Part shown: one piece after another, positions 23,341 through 33,958 of the stretch
Layout of the letters: each line of letters starts with the position of its first letter
How positions within the stretch are numbered: the stretch's first letter is position 1
Assembly (NCBI RefSeq): GCF_031755915.1
Contig: NC_083388.1
Coordinates: 14,954,501-15,018,500, forward strand
From: Ziziphus jujuba
Taxonomy: Eukaryota > Streptophyta > Magnoliopsida > Rosales > Rhamnaceae
Direction of reading: 5' to 3'
Length of the DNA stretch: 64,000 nt
Translations under genes and position numbers: made by a program
Notes under the pieces: generated by a model
Seen by the model: the letters and a program-made list of their open reading frames with translations, nothing else
Databases searched by the model: none
Told to the model about the DNA's origin: nothing

Positions 23341-23820
23341 TCGAACGTATAATTGCTAGCTATAATATTTTTACTTTAATCTCTAATCAAGAATGTGTAA
23401 TGAGACGTCTTCAATTGTTTCATAGAACCAATTGGAGATGTAGATCAAATGGGAAGAGTGGGAAAGAAACAAATAAGGGTATGTGGTAAATAGTGATCTA
23501 TTTTGATTTTATATTTTTACTTTTTATTTAATAAAATGAAGGGCACCAAAAGAAAGAATAGATTTTATTATTACTACATGTTAGTAACAGCCCTTTGATA
23601 CTTTAAAGGATGTCCCGCATATTTTGCTTGTGCTTAATGTTTTCCACTTATATTAGAAATCTTATAATTATAAGAATGTGTTATAATGGGATTTATTGGA
23701 TTGTTTTATCAACAGTGGGGTTAAAACCCACCTCATTGACTTTGTGCTAATGATTTATTATTATTATTATTAGTTAACAATAATTCTTTTATATTCATAG
23801 AGATAAAGGACATAATTCAC

Positions 23821-23907
23821 ATGGATATAGTAAGTCTCGCTTAGGCTACTGTAATGGTAGTCTTTGCATTTTCTCTTCGCTTATATTATGGGGCAGAAGT
23901 GTACTAA
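23821..23907 (+). pseudogene. petN: plastid petN pseudogene (cytochrome b6f subunit)
   Basis: It opens MDIVSLA like plastid PetN, a 29-residue membrane subunit of the cytochrome b6f complex. The next Trp codon is TAG (a G to A change), and a one-base deletion near 23893 shifts the frame before the WGRS motif near the end. The preceding AAGGACATAATTCAC resembles the plastid leader. It would not be expressed in the nucleus. Confidence 0.85.
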
Positions 23908-25102
23908 CTATATCATTTCTTTTCCTGCAAAGCCCTTTTCTATTTTAATTTCACTTTTTAAATTGAAATTCCCATTTGAAATGGAAATAAAAAACATCTT
24001 TATTTTGAAACGATATTTGATTCTAATGGAGTAATGGATTCTATGAATAATATCTGAACATCTCAATCAAATAAATATTTCAATTATTCCCATGTTTGTA
24101 CTTCGAAAGGAAAACAAATGGTAGAGAATTGATTCCAACCGTACTCTTCATAACTTTTCTATTTTGATGAACCAACTCTCACCAAAGTTATATATGGGCA
24201 ATGGGAAAAAACAAAACCTTTTTTTAATTTTTTTTTTCCTTTTACTGTTCAAAGAGAAAAGAAATCTATTATTACATGGATACTCATTTTTTGTGGGAAA
24301 AAACATAGTAGTTGTCCAGTGAGATACTACAACTAGATATAATAAAATATTATCTTGGCTGAGTCACATGTTGTGCACTTACTACTTGTTTTGTTATTTG
24401 GTTTATTAATTTATCAATTTTATTTATGCTGTACTTGCTTTATTTAACTTATTTTATATCATGGTTAAAACTTTAAAAATCGGTGAGGTTTATTAATATT
24501 TTTCGAAATTCAAAGAAGTTCCCATGGAACCCCCTGGAATATTTGTCAACTGCTCAATCAATTACTTCTTTGTCGGAATGCTAACAAATTTATTATTTTA
24601 TTTTATTTTATCCATACTCCTTTTTCTTTCATTGTTTTTTTTCTTTCTTTCAATGTATATTGTGATTCATATTAAAAATAATCCAAAATACTGGAATTAG
24701 AATCATAGGAATAAGACTTTTATTTTAATTACTTTCGATTATTAACTGGAATCAACACAAATTAAATAGAACTAAATGAAGAAATAGAATTGAGACACGA
24801 CACTATGTAATTTATATATAGAATTGATATCTATATATATGAAGATAATAATGTAGCTTGACATATATGAAGTTAACATGTATTTTCAGACAGTAAAATT
24901 TATATAGTACAATTACAATACTAGATAGTATGTTATAAAGAAATATATGAATATTTTTTTTACCATATTATCGTCTCTCTTAGAATACTATTGATTCTAT
25001 TTCGTTCATTTCATTCATTTAATACATGAAATTGGAATATTTTTCATTTTATTTCCTTGCTTTAATCATTGATAAGAATTAAAAAGTCAAGTTTAACTTA
25101 AA

Positions 25103-25207
25103 TTAATCGCTCTGCCTTACTGTTTTCACATATATTATAAACATAAAAGTGGTAGGAACTAGAATGATCAGTGCAATAGCAATAAATGCAAGAATATTTA
25201 CTTCCAT
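25103..25207 (-). CDS. psbM: plastid psbM copy, open frame (photosystem II subunit M) in NUPT
   Basis: A complete 34-codon frame begins [17 protein letters not shown] and ends YVKTVRQSD followed by TAA, the full length of plastid PsbM. PsbM is a single-pass thylakoid protein at the photosystem II dimer interface. Several hydrophobic and C-terminal residues differ from the usual protein, including a Ser and Asn near the end. Because neighbouring plastid genes here are broken and no transit peptide is present, the open frame probably survives by chance in transferred DNA. Confidence 0.85.
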   Translation of the reverse strand: MEVNILAFIAIALIILVPTTFMFIIYVKTVRQSD

Positions 25208-25739
25208 AATTTCATCATTTCATTTTTCTTTAATAGATAATAACTCGGGATTTAATCCCATAGATATGATAAATTTTTCGTTTGTAAATTCAATGGGATG
25301 AATTACGTCTTGATGTAATCAAATCATATCAATATCATGAATAACAATATATGGGCTATCAAATCAATTCTATAATCTAGAATTGAATAGTATAACATAG
25401 GAAAATCTTTTATCCATACTGACTTCGAAGGTTGATTCTTGATCTAATCAAAAATTCCTTTAAATTATTTAAATTTCAAATTTAAACTTTGATTTATCAT
25501 TCTTTGCCATTCTTTATTTTTATAACTTACCGCCTTCTTATATAATCATCTGATGAAGTATCATCTAACTGCCTCTACACTTACCTTACCATTGATTTTA
25601 ACCAAACCCAAACAAATAATCAAATCAAAATGAAAAAAAAGAGGGATTCAATTGGGAATGAAATTCTGCTATTTGTACTCTTTTTCATAGAAAAATTGAG
25701 AGAAAAATTGATGTGTTTTTTATTAGCTTTGGATCTGTC

Positions 25740-25813
25740 GGGATTGACGGGCCTCGAACTTGCAGCTTTTGCCTTGATTGGGCGGTGCTCTGATCAATTG
25801 AACTATAATCACA
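25740..25813 (-). pseudogene. trnD-GUC: plastid trnD-GUC pseudogene
   Basis: The 74-bp minus-strand segment keeps the order of plastid tRNA-Asp (ATTGTAGTTCAATTGGTCAG-like D arm, GGTTCGAG-like T arm). About 11 positions differ from the sequence I know, most of them C to T on the plus strand. The anticodon GTC reads ATC and the acceptor stem is mismatched, so it is not a working tRNA. Confidence 0.85.
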
Positions 25814-28505
25814 GGGAAATAACATAATAAAATAAAGTGTAGAGTATATCAATTCTAAATTCCATTCCTTTCGATTTAGATTTTCAATTAGAATTATCAT
25901 GTTGGAACAAAGAAGCGAGTGATATATTGATACCCATATGCACTTTAACTAAAGTGGTGTGGATTACTAATAATCTTTTCGTTATTGCCAAATTAATTGG
26001 ATAATCAATTTTTCAATGGAAAACTTAGTTTTTCTTTATTTTACTCTTGTCTTTAGCTTTTACACTTACCGATCCTTATATGAATTTAGATGTCAGGACC
26101 CGTCCAGAATTCCTTCCCCGGAACCCTAGACAGCCCTGATCCCAGGGAAACCCTACCGGACCCTCCAAAGGAAAATCCGACAGAGCCTCCCCTTAGGGAT
26201 TTACTTACCACAAATTACCTGCACTGAAAACACACTTCTAAAAACATCCCCTTATTCCTCCCACAAACTACAAACTGATTCCACAAATTCCAGCACTTCT
26301 CAAAGCAACAACAGTCCAGTGCATAAATAAAACAGAAGTATTCCAATAGTATACAGAGCTTTTAGAAGTGCTAAACAACAGAAATACAACAAGGCTGAAA
26401 AGAAATAATACACTGAGATGAAAGAGTACAAAGAAACTTCTCGAAACACAACAGCAGCGGAAAACTTGGTTCGCTCCGGAAGAACGTCTACCACCACTTG
26501 CACCTAAGGGAACGGAATTTAAGAGTGTGAGATGCTAATCATCTCCGTGAGTAACCCGAACTACTGAACACCTTTTGATAATAATAATAAAATAATAACA
26601 ATTAAGGAGTGGAACAAATACCAACAATTAATAATAAATAATAATAACCTTTGGAAAATAATGATTTCCCTCAAAACTCTCACCAATCGCTCCGTTTGAA
26701 ATGTTCCCTTTTTAAAACCTTTTCGCAAAACCCAATGTGCATACCTCCCAAAAACCAAGGGATTAAATAATTTAACAACAACAATTAAATAAATACATAC
26801 CCCAAATATATAATAAAAATATAATAAATTATAATAAATAAATTTTGAACACCTTTGGGGTTTAAACCATTATTTGCAATTACACCGACAATTACACATG
26901 ACGCACCACACCATATACCGGTGATGCCCTCCGATACCCAGCGTCCCGAGCACCGACTGGCGGGAGGTTAAAGAGAGAAACCTGCAGTGGTCACTTCGGC
27001 GTCCCGACAGTACCGACTGCTAAAAACCATCACCCGGCCAAGGAGGGGGGCGGCTGTGCGCAACAATAACCTTGCCTGCCCACGGTCCAATGGCAACTCA
27101 CGGGTGAAGTAATAACCGCACGCTAAACCATATAATAACCGCGTGCTAAACCACGTGTCCATACACCATACACCAGAACACCAATACTGTATGAGTGCGT
27201 CTAAAAATAAACATAAACAACCAACCGTACCGTTTTTCCAAAAAACCACCGTGGGAAGTATACCAAAATTTCACAAAACACCATCCCACATATTTTTATT
27301 TAATAACCCGATACGAAACATTGATAACCAACAAACCACAATTTTCTCGAAATACGAAATGCAACCATAAAAATACCGCGGGCATAATTTATAAAATTTA
27401 ACCAAATATTTTCATAAAATATTTAACCTAATTATGCCCGAGAAATCACATTTGAAACCACGTGAAATTAATACCGAAACATACCTTGCTCATGCATAAC
27501 AAATAATTTAAATTAAACCGCATTAAAATCATAATTAAACCACACCACATGAGCATAATTAAATACCAATTAAATTTAATTAATTGCCCAAAATAATTTT
27601 TGAAGGTGGGTCACTCACCTGGAGAGCGCAAATCAACTAAGATCCTCCTCGGGATCCACTCCACTACTCGCGCGTGCACCTAAACAACCACAGTGCACAA
27701 ACCAAAAATATTAATATTTTATTCGGGTAATTCCCAAATGGATACCCGGGGAGCGAACACCAAGCGACATCTAAGGGTTACGAGTTATATACCGAATCGA
27801 AGCTCGCGTGATGAGGATCACGGATTCGGTCTTATTTTCCGGTGATCGAACCCGACGGGGTCGGAATCTCGCCGGAAAGCTTTTCGAGTTTCGGCTCCGC
27901 AATTCTCCCAAACCGTCGTGAATTGGTGGAAACGGAAGCCGGATTCGGATTCAGGAGGTCGAACACTGCGGACTGGAGCTGGCCGGAATTTCGGGTACTC
28001 GCCGGAACAGTAATTTCCGGCGGGCCGCCACGTCACCGGCAACCGTCACCGGAACAGTATTTTCCGGCGGTGGCCGTTGGCTGTGAAATTTTGCAGATTT
28101 GTAGATCGTGAGGAGAGCAATCCAACGGGACCGACGGTGAGCAAAACGGAGGTTGGACGGCGGAGAAATCACCGTTTGAAGATTTTCGACCCCTCGCCGG
28201 AAAACGCTCCGATCCCGGCGCGTCGGTGGTCCGATGGCCGTGATTTTTGGTGGGTAGGCCGGACTTGAGGAGAGGATCAAGGCTTTCAGGCGCGTGTGGC
28301 CGGAAAATGGCCGGAACAGTGCCGATTCGCGGTGGCCGGCGGTGGAGGGGAAAAATCGCTGCCAAACTTCGGACGTCCGATCCGGGCGCGTCCGGCGGCC
28401 GTTCGCCGTGAAATTTGGAGGTTTTGCCGGAAATGAGGTGGGCAAGCTTTCTGTCCGGCGCGTGTACAGTAACTCGGCCGGAACAGTGGAAAACTCCGGT
28501 GGCCG

Positions 28506-28573
28506 GCGGTGGCTCTCTCTCTCTCTTTCTCTCTCCTCTCTCTCTTTCTCTCTCTTCTCTCTCTCTCTCTCTT
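28506..28573. repeat. CT microsatellite in the solo LTR
   Basis: Interrupted (CT)n with TTT breaks. It produces the long low-complexity RE/ER frame on the minus strand. Confidence 0.9.
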
Positions 28574-28709
28574 CCCCGAGAATTTTAACAAATAAAAACC
28601 CTTGTGTGACACTGTTCATGCCACGTGGACCAATCAGAAACTGACACGTGGCGTTTCACTGTTCACCGACCCAAAAACATTAAAATAATACGGTATCCGG
28701 TAAACTTCA

Positions 28710-29045
28710 AACGTCCATAACTTTTTAACCGGATGTCCGTTTTGAGCGTGCTGCTAGTCTGTGAATTCGTATCGACGAGCACTTCACAACCATGCACAAG
28801 TCAAAGCTCAATTCCCCATAAACAAAAAGTCAACCTCAGCACTCCTTGGACAGTTTGGACCGCAACTTGTTTCGTCCATAACTTCCAAACCGTAGCTCCG
28901 TTTTCGACGTGCTACCAGTCTACGAACTCGTGGCATCGTGCACTTCGCCACGGTACCCTAGTCAACTCCAAATTCTCACCGAGTCAAAAAGTCAACTTTT
29001 TGACCCCTTTGGTCAACGGTCAACAGTCAACCTCGGTCAACGTGC
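28710..29045 (-). promoter_or_regulatory. U3 region with duplicated unit and W-box cluster
   Basis: Within the first 300 nt of the LTR (minus strand) there are about nine TTGAC(C/T) motifs, the W-box core bound by WRKY factors, between 29040 and 28799. Part of this is in two related units (about 28710-28850 and 28868-29010) that share CGTCCATAACTT and the following sequence. Such clusters occur in stress-responsive plant promoters; activity here is untested. Confidence 0.6.
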
Positions 29046-29250
29046 ACGGATTCCGGTGCGATTTGGGACGGGGTGTTACATTAGATCATTAGAAAAATTA
29101 GAATTTGTTTAAAAAATACATAAATTAAATAGAGTAACTAGATAGTTGTAGAGATATATCATAAAATATTACTTTTTTCCTAATAAGATCGAGCATTTCG
29201 AGAAAACAACAAATGGATTATATCATTTCATGGAGGATCAGTGAATTATT

Positions 29251-29333
29251 GGGCCGAGTTGGATTTGAACCAGCATAGACATACAGCTAACAAATTTATA
29301 GTCTATCTCCATTAACCACTCGGTTACCGACCT
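29251..29333 (-). pseudogene. trnY-GUA: plastid trnY-GUA pseudogene
   Basis: The minus strand reads as plastid tRNA-Tyr with the long variable arm and an intact GTA anticodon within CTATAAATTTG. The T arm is clear, but the 5' acceptor end and D arm (GGTAACCGAGTGG for the usual GATGCCCGAGCGG) are changed. It lies 165 bp beyond the solo LTR, as expected next to trnD. Confidence 0.85.
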
Positions 29334-29392
29334 AAGAAGAATCAATTTCATACTTATTGATAGTCCATGATCAACTTCCTTTCATAGTACCC

Positions 29393-29465
29393 TACCCACA
29401 AGGGAAGTCAAATCCCCACTACCTTTTTGAAAGAGAGATGTCCTGAACCACTAGATGATGGAGGC
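29393..29465 (-). pseudogene. trnE-UUC: plastid trnE-UUC pseudogene
   Basis: The segment matches plastid tRNA-Glu in order and spacing after trnY. The anticodon loop CTTTCAAA and the GGTTCAGGACATCTCTC arm are preserved. The acceptor stem and T arm carry several substitutions, mostly transitions. Confidence 0.85.
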
Positions 29466-30299
29466 ATACTTGCTCAACCGCCATCATACTATGCTCGTAG
29501 TATTAAAACTTTTTTGAAATTATTAATATACAATATAATATAATGGGAATGGTATAACTCAATACAAAGGATAGCACTTTCACTAAGTAATTAGTCATCA
29601 AGAAAGGGGGATTAAACCCCATTCATATGCTTTCATTCATCAATTCACTCATTGTAAGATTAGACAAGTATATACTAATATATTTTTTAATATATATTAA
29701 ATATATTTAAAAAGAAAAGAAAATATTATAAGTTTGTAAAGTATATAATAGACTAGAATATACTATGTATGTATATAATATAATTAATGTAAATCAAAAG
29801 TGTAAATATGTAAATAAAATAAGTAAATAAATGGGCTTATTCATCTTTCTACATGCAATATATATATGACAATTCACTTTTTTATTATGTTTATTATTTA
29901 TTTTTATCATTCTTTATTTTTTTATTTAGTTTTTCTCTTCATGAAAAGTTTGTTATAATACAATCCAACAAAAGGGATTCTTTGTAAAACTACGGATTCT
30001 TGAAAGATATAGAAAGATCCATGACCCCTTTGCCTAATCTTGACTTTACTTCCTATAGACTAAATAATTACTTTATTATCACAAGACAAGTAATAAATTT
30101 ATAACAAGTAATAAATTTTTGAATTCATTAAATGAATTAATTTATTAATTATTAAATTAAGGATAAGAATATATGGCTCTCCATAATTTTATTTTTGATT
30201 TAATTTTTCAATTATAAGGAAAGAAAGCATGGAGCTTAAATAACTCACTCAGAACGTCTTCTAAAGGATCACATGGTACGATTGGATTGAATAACCCTT

Positions 30300-30610
30300 A
30301 TGGATCAAATATTAATATTACATGCCACCATAAATATTTTGTAATTGCAAAATTAAGTCTCATAAATCTGTAGATTTGTAACCTATGTAAGCACCATATG
30401 ACCATTAATTTAGGTCATTCTTGTAACATATACATATAAAAAGACCTATAAATAAAGACCACAAGACATGCAATGTTATATATAATAATATGGAACTCCC
30501 CCCTCCCTCCAGAAGAAAAATTTCATTACTCTGTTGTGTTCTATATTTCATCTTATGTTCGTTATATATCTTAGTTTTATAACATAGCAGTATTTATCCT
30601 AATAAGGAGT
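30300..30610 (+). repeat. LTR-like promoter sequence
   Basis: AT-rich, with a TATA-like ACATATAAAAAGACCTATAAATAAAG near 30431-30458 followed by a pyrimidine-rich leader CTCCCCCCTCCCTCC, the look of a copia LTR. It does not resemble plastid DNA and separates NUPT block 1 from the hAT remnant. No ends or PBS were confirmed. Confidence 0.35.
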
Positions 30611-30649
30611 TCTCCCACATCAAATATGCATCCATCAAACTCTATATTG

Positions 30650-31935
30650 GACATAGTAGAAACAAGAAAACCACCATGTGACAATCTTCTATTAAAGTAT
30701 CCCAATTTGATGATAAACCTTTATAAAACCATATCAATGTTCTCAATATAACTGTTGGTGGAGGTGGAAATCTATGCTACATGTGCAAATACTATAGTAA
30801 AAAAGAGATGGGTTCATATTCAAAGCTAGAAGCTCATGTACTCTGACTTCAAACTATGGGGTTGAATGTTACAAGGCTATAATAGATGACTTACTCGAAA
30901 TGACCAAAAAAGTGTTGCGTAAGCTAAAAGGAAGAAACTTCAAAATGAGTTCAATTAAAAACAAAAAGTAGAATATGTTAATTTATCTACTAGTTCAGAT
31001 TTGTTATAACATAAGAAGAGAAAAAGAACAATGACTGGATCTTTAGAGAAATCTTTTAATACCATACAATGAGATATTGTTGGCAAGGAAGCTACTATGA
31101 TATTCTATGCTAGTGCAATTCCTTTCAATTTTACAAAGTCTCATTGTTTTAGGCAATACTTAAGGACACTAACAAAAAACAATTTGGCAAGTTATACTCC
31201 TTATTTTAACAAATTAAGAACAACTTTGCTTGCATAAAACAAAGAATATATTGGTAGGAGACTTTAAATAATAAGAGATTCATGGAGGAAGAAGGAAGTG
31301 TCAATCGTTTCAGATGGATGGTCGGATGGGTAAAGAGAGCCTCTTATCAACATGATGGATGCATCTTTTAATGGAGCAATGTTTATTAAATCGATTGATA
31401 CTAGTAGCAATATAAAAAATGGTGATTATGTGGCTTCTTTGTTTCTACAAGTGAACAAGGAGAATAGAGATACTAATGTTGTTCAAATGACTATTGACAA
31501 TGCAAGCAATTACAAAGCAGTAGGATTACACATTAAAACCAGGTACCTTTACATATTTTTGACTTCCTATGTAATACATAGCTTGAATTTGGTTTTAACA
31601 ATTATATGTAATCCATAAAAAAAAAAAATCTCAATGTATTCATTGCAAACGGATTGCTAATTAACTGTCTGATGTGCAAATAATTCATTATTTTGTTGTT
31701 AATCATGGCATTATTATTATCTATATACAACAAGTATAAGTTAATTTTGTTAGGAGTGGTTGATACAAGGTTTCCATCAATTATTATGATGAGTAGACAT
31801 ATATTAGAAGTAAAGACCATGTTAGAAAACAATGATGATAGATTTTAACTGGAGGGTTTAAAGGGATGCAAATGTTGAAAATAAAACACAGGTAAAACAA
31901 TTCATTGTAAAATGATGGGTGGTGGGACAATTTAG
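30650..31935 (+). pseudogene. hAT transposase remnant
   Basis: 30750-30870 shows a BED zinc-finger pattern (GGGGNLCYMCKYYSKKEMGS, YSKLEAHV). 31290-31610 encodes SIVSDGWSDG, PLINMMDASFNGAMFIKSID, VVQMTIDNASNYKA and YVIHSLNLVL, the DUF659-type catalytic region with its Asp residues. 31760-31935 adds VDTRFPSIIMMSRHILEVKT and DGWWDNL. This transposase would cut at terminal inverted repeats; none were found. Stops and frameshifts occur, and the C-terminal dimerisation domain is absent because the copy ends at a poly-T next to atpI. Confidence 0.8.
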
Positions 31936-31952
31936 ATTTTTTTTTTTTTTTT

Positions 31953-32431
31953 GTCTTTTATTGGGTTCTATTGGAACTATATTTTTATTTATTTTTGTTT
32001 CAAATTGATTAGGACTCTTTTACCCAGGAAAATCATACAATTACCTAGTGGAGAGTTAGCTGCACCTTTAAATGATATTAAATACCATTGTTGCTTTAGC
32101 TTTACTCACGTCGGTAGCATATTTCTATATGGGCCTTATAAAAAAGGGATTAGATTTTTTCATTAAATACATCCAACCAACCACAATCCTTTTGCCCATT
32201 AACATCTTAGAAGATTTCACAAAAACTCTTACCACTTAGTTTTCAACTTTTCGAAAATATATTAGTCGATGAATTAGAATTTATTTATTTATTTTTTGGA
32301 TTTCTTTATTACCTTTAGTGGTTCCTATACCTGTCATGTTCCTTGGATTATTTATGAGTGGCATTCAAGCTTTTACTTTTCTAACCTTAGCTATAGCTTA
32401 CATAGGCAAATCCATAGAAGGTCATCATTGA
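31953..32431 (+). pseudogene. atpI: plastid atpI 3' part (ATP synthase CF0 subunit a), NUPT block 2
   Basis: Reading frames on the plus strand give [20 protein letters not shown], then, with shifts, HPTNHNPF (for [16 protein letters not shown]) and GHH plus TGA at the end (32429-32431). These follow the second half of plastid AtpI, the membrane subunit forming the proton half-channels. The first 90 or so codons are absent and the copy starts directly after a poly-T run. Several frameshifts make it non-functional. The downstream 32432-32640 reads as plastid-type spacer. Confidence 0.85.
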
Positions 32432-32799
32432 TTAGTTTTCGATATAATATATATATATATATATTTTACCTTAGCCTGACAGCATGTCTACGTGTGTCAA
32501 ATTAATCCACCTAGACTTAGGGAAGAAAAATATACAAATAAGATCAAAATAAAAATAAAGTATATATGATCTAGAGTAATAGTAAAAATATTACAAAATT
32601 AAGTTAAGGAATTGTTAAAAAAAAAAATAAGGAAAGAGATCTTTTAGATCTTTTTCCTCAAATTCTTGTTTGGTTGATTTATACCACAACTCAATGAATA
32701 CTCCCTTTATATTGATATTGTTTAAAGAGATTCATTGTTCCTGACCCTACTTTATCTTAATTGTTATTTGAATAAGTAATTGGTCTGAATGGGATAGCA

Positions 32800-33663
32800 T
32801 TTCTTGTCTGCAAGTCCATGGAGTTTTGAAAAATCCAAACATCTCAAAGATAGATAGAAAGGTAGAAATTTATAGAGCGAACCACGCTCCTTCGTATTTG
32901 TCAAGAGTTCATTGATGTGAAAGGGTTGGGGAAAGCTTAAACCTAATTCCTACAGTGATGAATATAAGTGAAATTGAATTTCTGGGGGAGTTATACATTT
33001 ATGTATTGATAAAACCATGCATTATTTCTTGAAACTCAATCTTTCTCCCGAATGAACCATATAGCCAAGAGAAACCATGAACCGCAATAGAAGAGATTGC
33101 CCCATCCATGAGTAAATATTTCGTGGTAGCTTCGTTAGACAATACATCTTTCTTGGTATATCTAGATAATAGGTAGGAGCACAAACTGAAACATTCTGGA
33201 GCTACAAAGATAGTTATTAAATCGTTAACACGGCATAAAAACATTCCTTCTAGAGTAGTGTAAATATGAATAATAGAAACTCTGTTATAGCCATTTATGT
33301 ACACTCAATGTGCTCTACGGATAGAGGAATACATAAAGTTGAACATAGTAAAATAAGAAATTGAAAGATTTTGTTGAAATTGTTCTTTTAAAAATTTCAT
33401 GAAAAGTTAATCATAGGTTCTTCTCCCCATCAGAATAATAGGGCCATTATGCCCATTATTAAACTTATTGAAGAGATGGAATATAACAAAGGTATATCTT
33501 TTTTATTAGAGGTTGAATCAATCATCAGAAGAAAAATTAAGTAAAAAATTAGGATACATTTTGGAATAAAAAAACTTCCATTGAAGAGAAGCAAATGAAA
33601 AGCTTTCATAAAAATTCTCGTAGAATCAAGAATGAAGTTTTCATTCTGTACATTCCAGATCAT
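32800..33663 (-). pseudogene. ndhB: plastid ndhB exon 1 pseudogene
   Basis: The frame from 33663 opens [20 protein letters not shown] as in NdhB, a proton-pumping subunit of the chloroplast NDH complex. Homology continues through frameshifts as [56 protein letters not shown] and, near 32850, EMFGFFKTPWTC. There are stops in several places, and the second exon is missing because the copy breaks off beyond the exon end. Confidence 0.88.
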
Positions 33664-33958
33664 GAATTAGTAACTACATCCAATCTCCAAAAAATCCCAA
33701 TTGTTTCGAACTTTCTCTTTTTGGAATGGAATGGAATCCTCATTAATAGGATCAAACTTATTCCATGGAATTTACATGAGATTCTTTTTTCTTATTCTTA
33801 AACAAATCACCGAGAGGGCTTAATTGATCCATGGTTTATGTTTCATCTTTTGTTTCCTTTCCATTTGTTTCTAGAAATATATCGATTCATTCTGATTCTT
33901 TATTTTTCTAATGATTCTTTTCTGTCTGAGATGTATGGATCCTTGGGTCTATATAGAT

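Larger units (their letters stand above)
26091..29080 (-). mobile_element. solo LTR of a large gypsy-type retrotransposon, 2990 bp
   Basis: On the minus strand it begins TGTAACACCCCGTCCC at 29080 and ends GGGTCCTGACA at 26091. Both sides carry TTAGA (26086-26090 and 29081-29085), a perfect 5-bp target duplication. No gag-pol lies inside, so it is a solo LTR left by LTR-LTR recombination. The plastid trnD-trnY spacer resumes on both sides. It has a W-box-rich U3, a GC-rich CCGG-dense part (27830-28500) and a CT tract (28506-28573). Size and start suggest a chromovirus such as Tekay/Del, which is inference. Confidence 0.9.
23480..30290. other. nuclear plastid DNA (NUPT) block 1: petN-psbM-trnD-trnY-trnE region
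   Basis: The gene order and orientation (petN plus; psbM, trnD, trnY and trnE minus) match the plastid large single copy. Spacers between them also read as plastid-type AT-rich spacer. A 2990-bp LTR interrupts the trnD-trnY spacer. The left edge lies somewhere between 23340 and 23480 and the right edge near 30290; both are approximate. Copies decay mainly by C to T and G to A changes. Confidence 0.85.

Noticed and set aside
27951..28619. 222-codon minus-strand open frame and 108-116 codon partners
   Set aside because: They overlap on both strands of the GC-rich part of a solo LTR; the N-terminal RE/ER run is just a CT microsatellite translated. No domain or conserved pattern.
25740..29465. 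Three tRNA genes as functional nuclear tRNAs
   Set aside because: They are plastid trnD, trnY and trnE in plastid order with damaged stems or anticodon, inside transferred plastid DNA.
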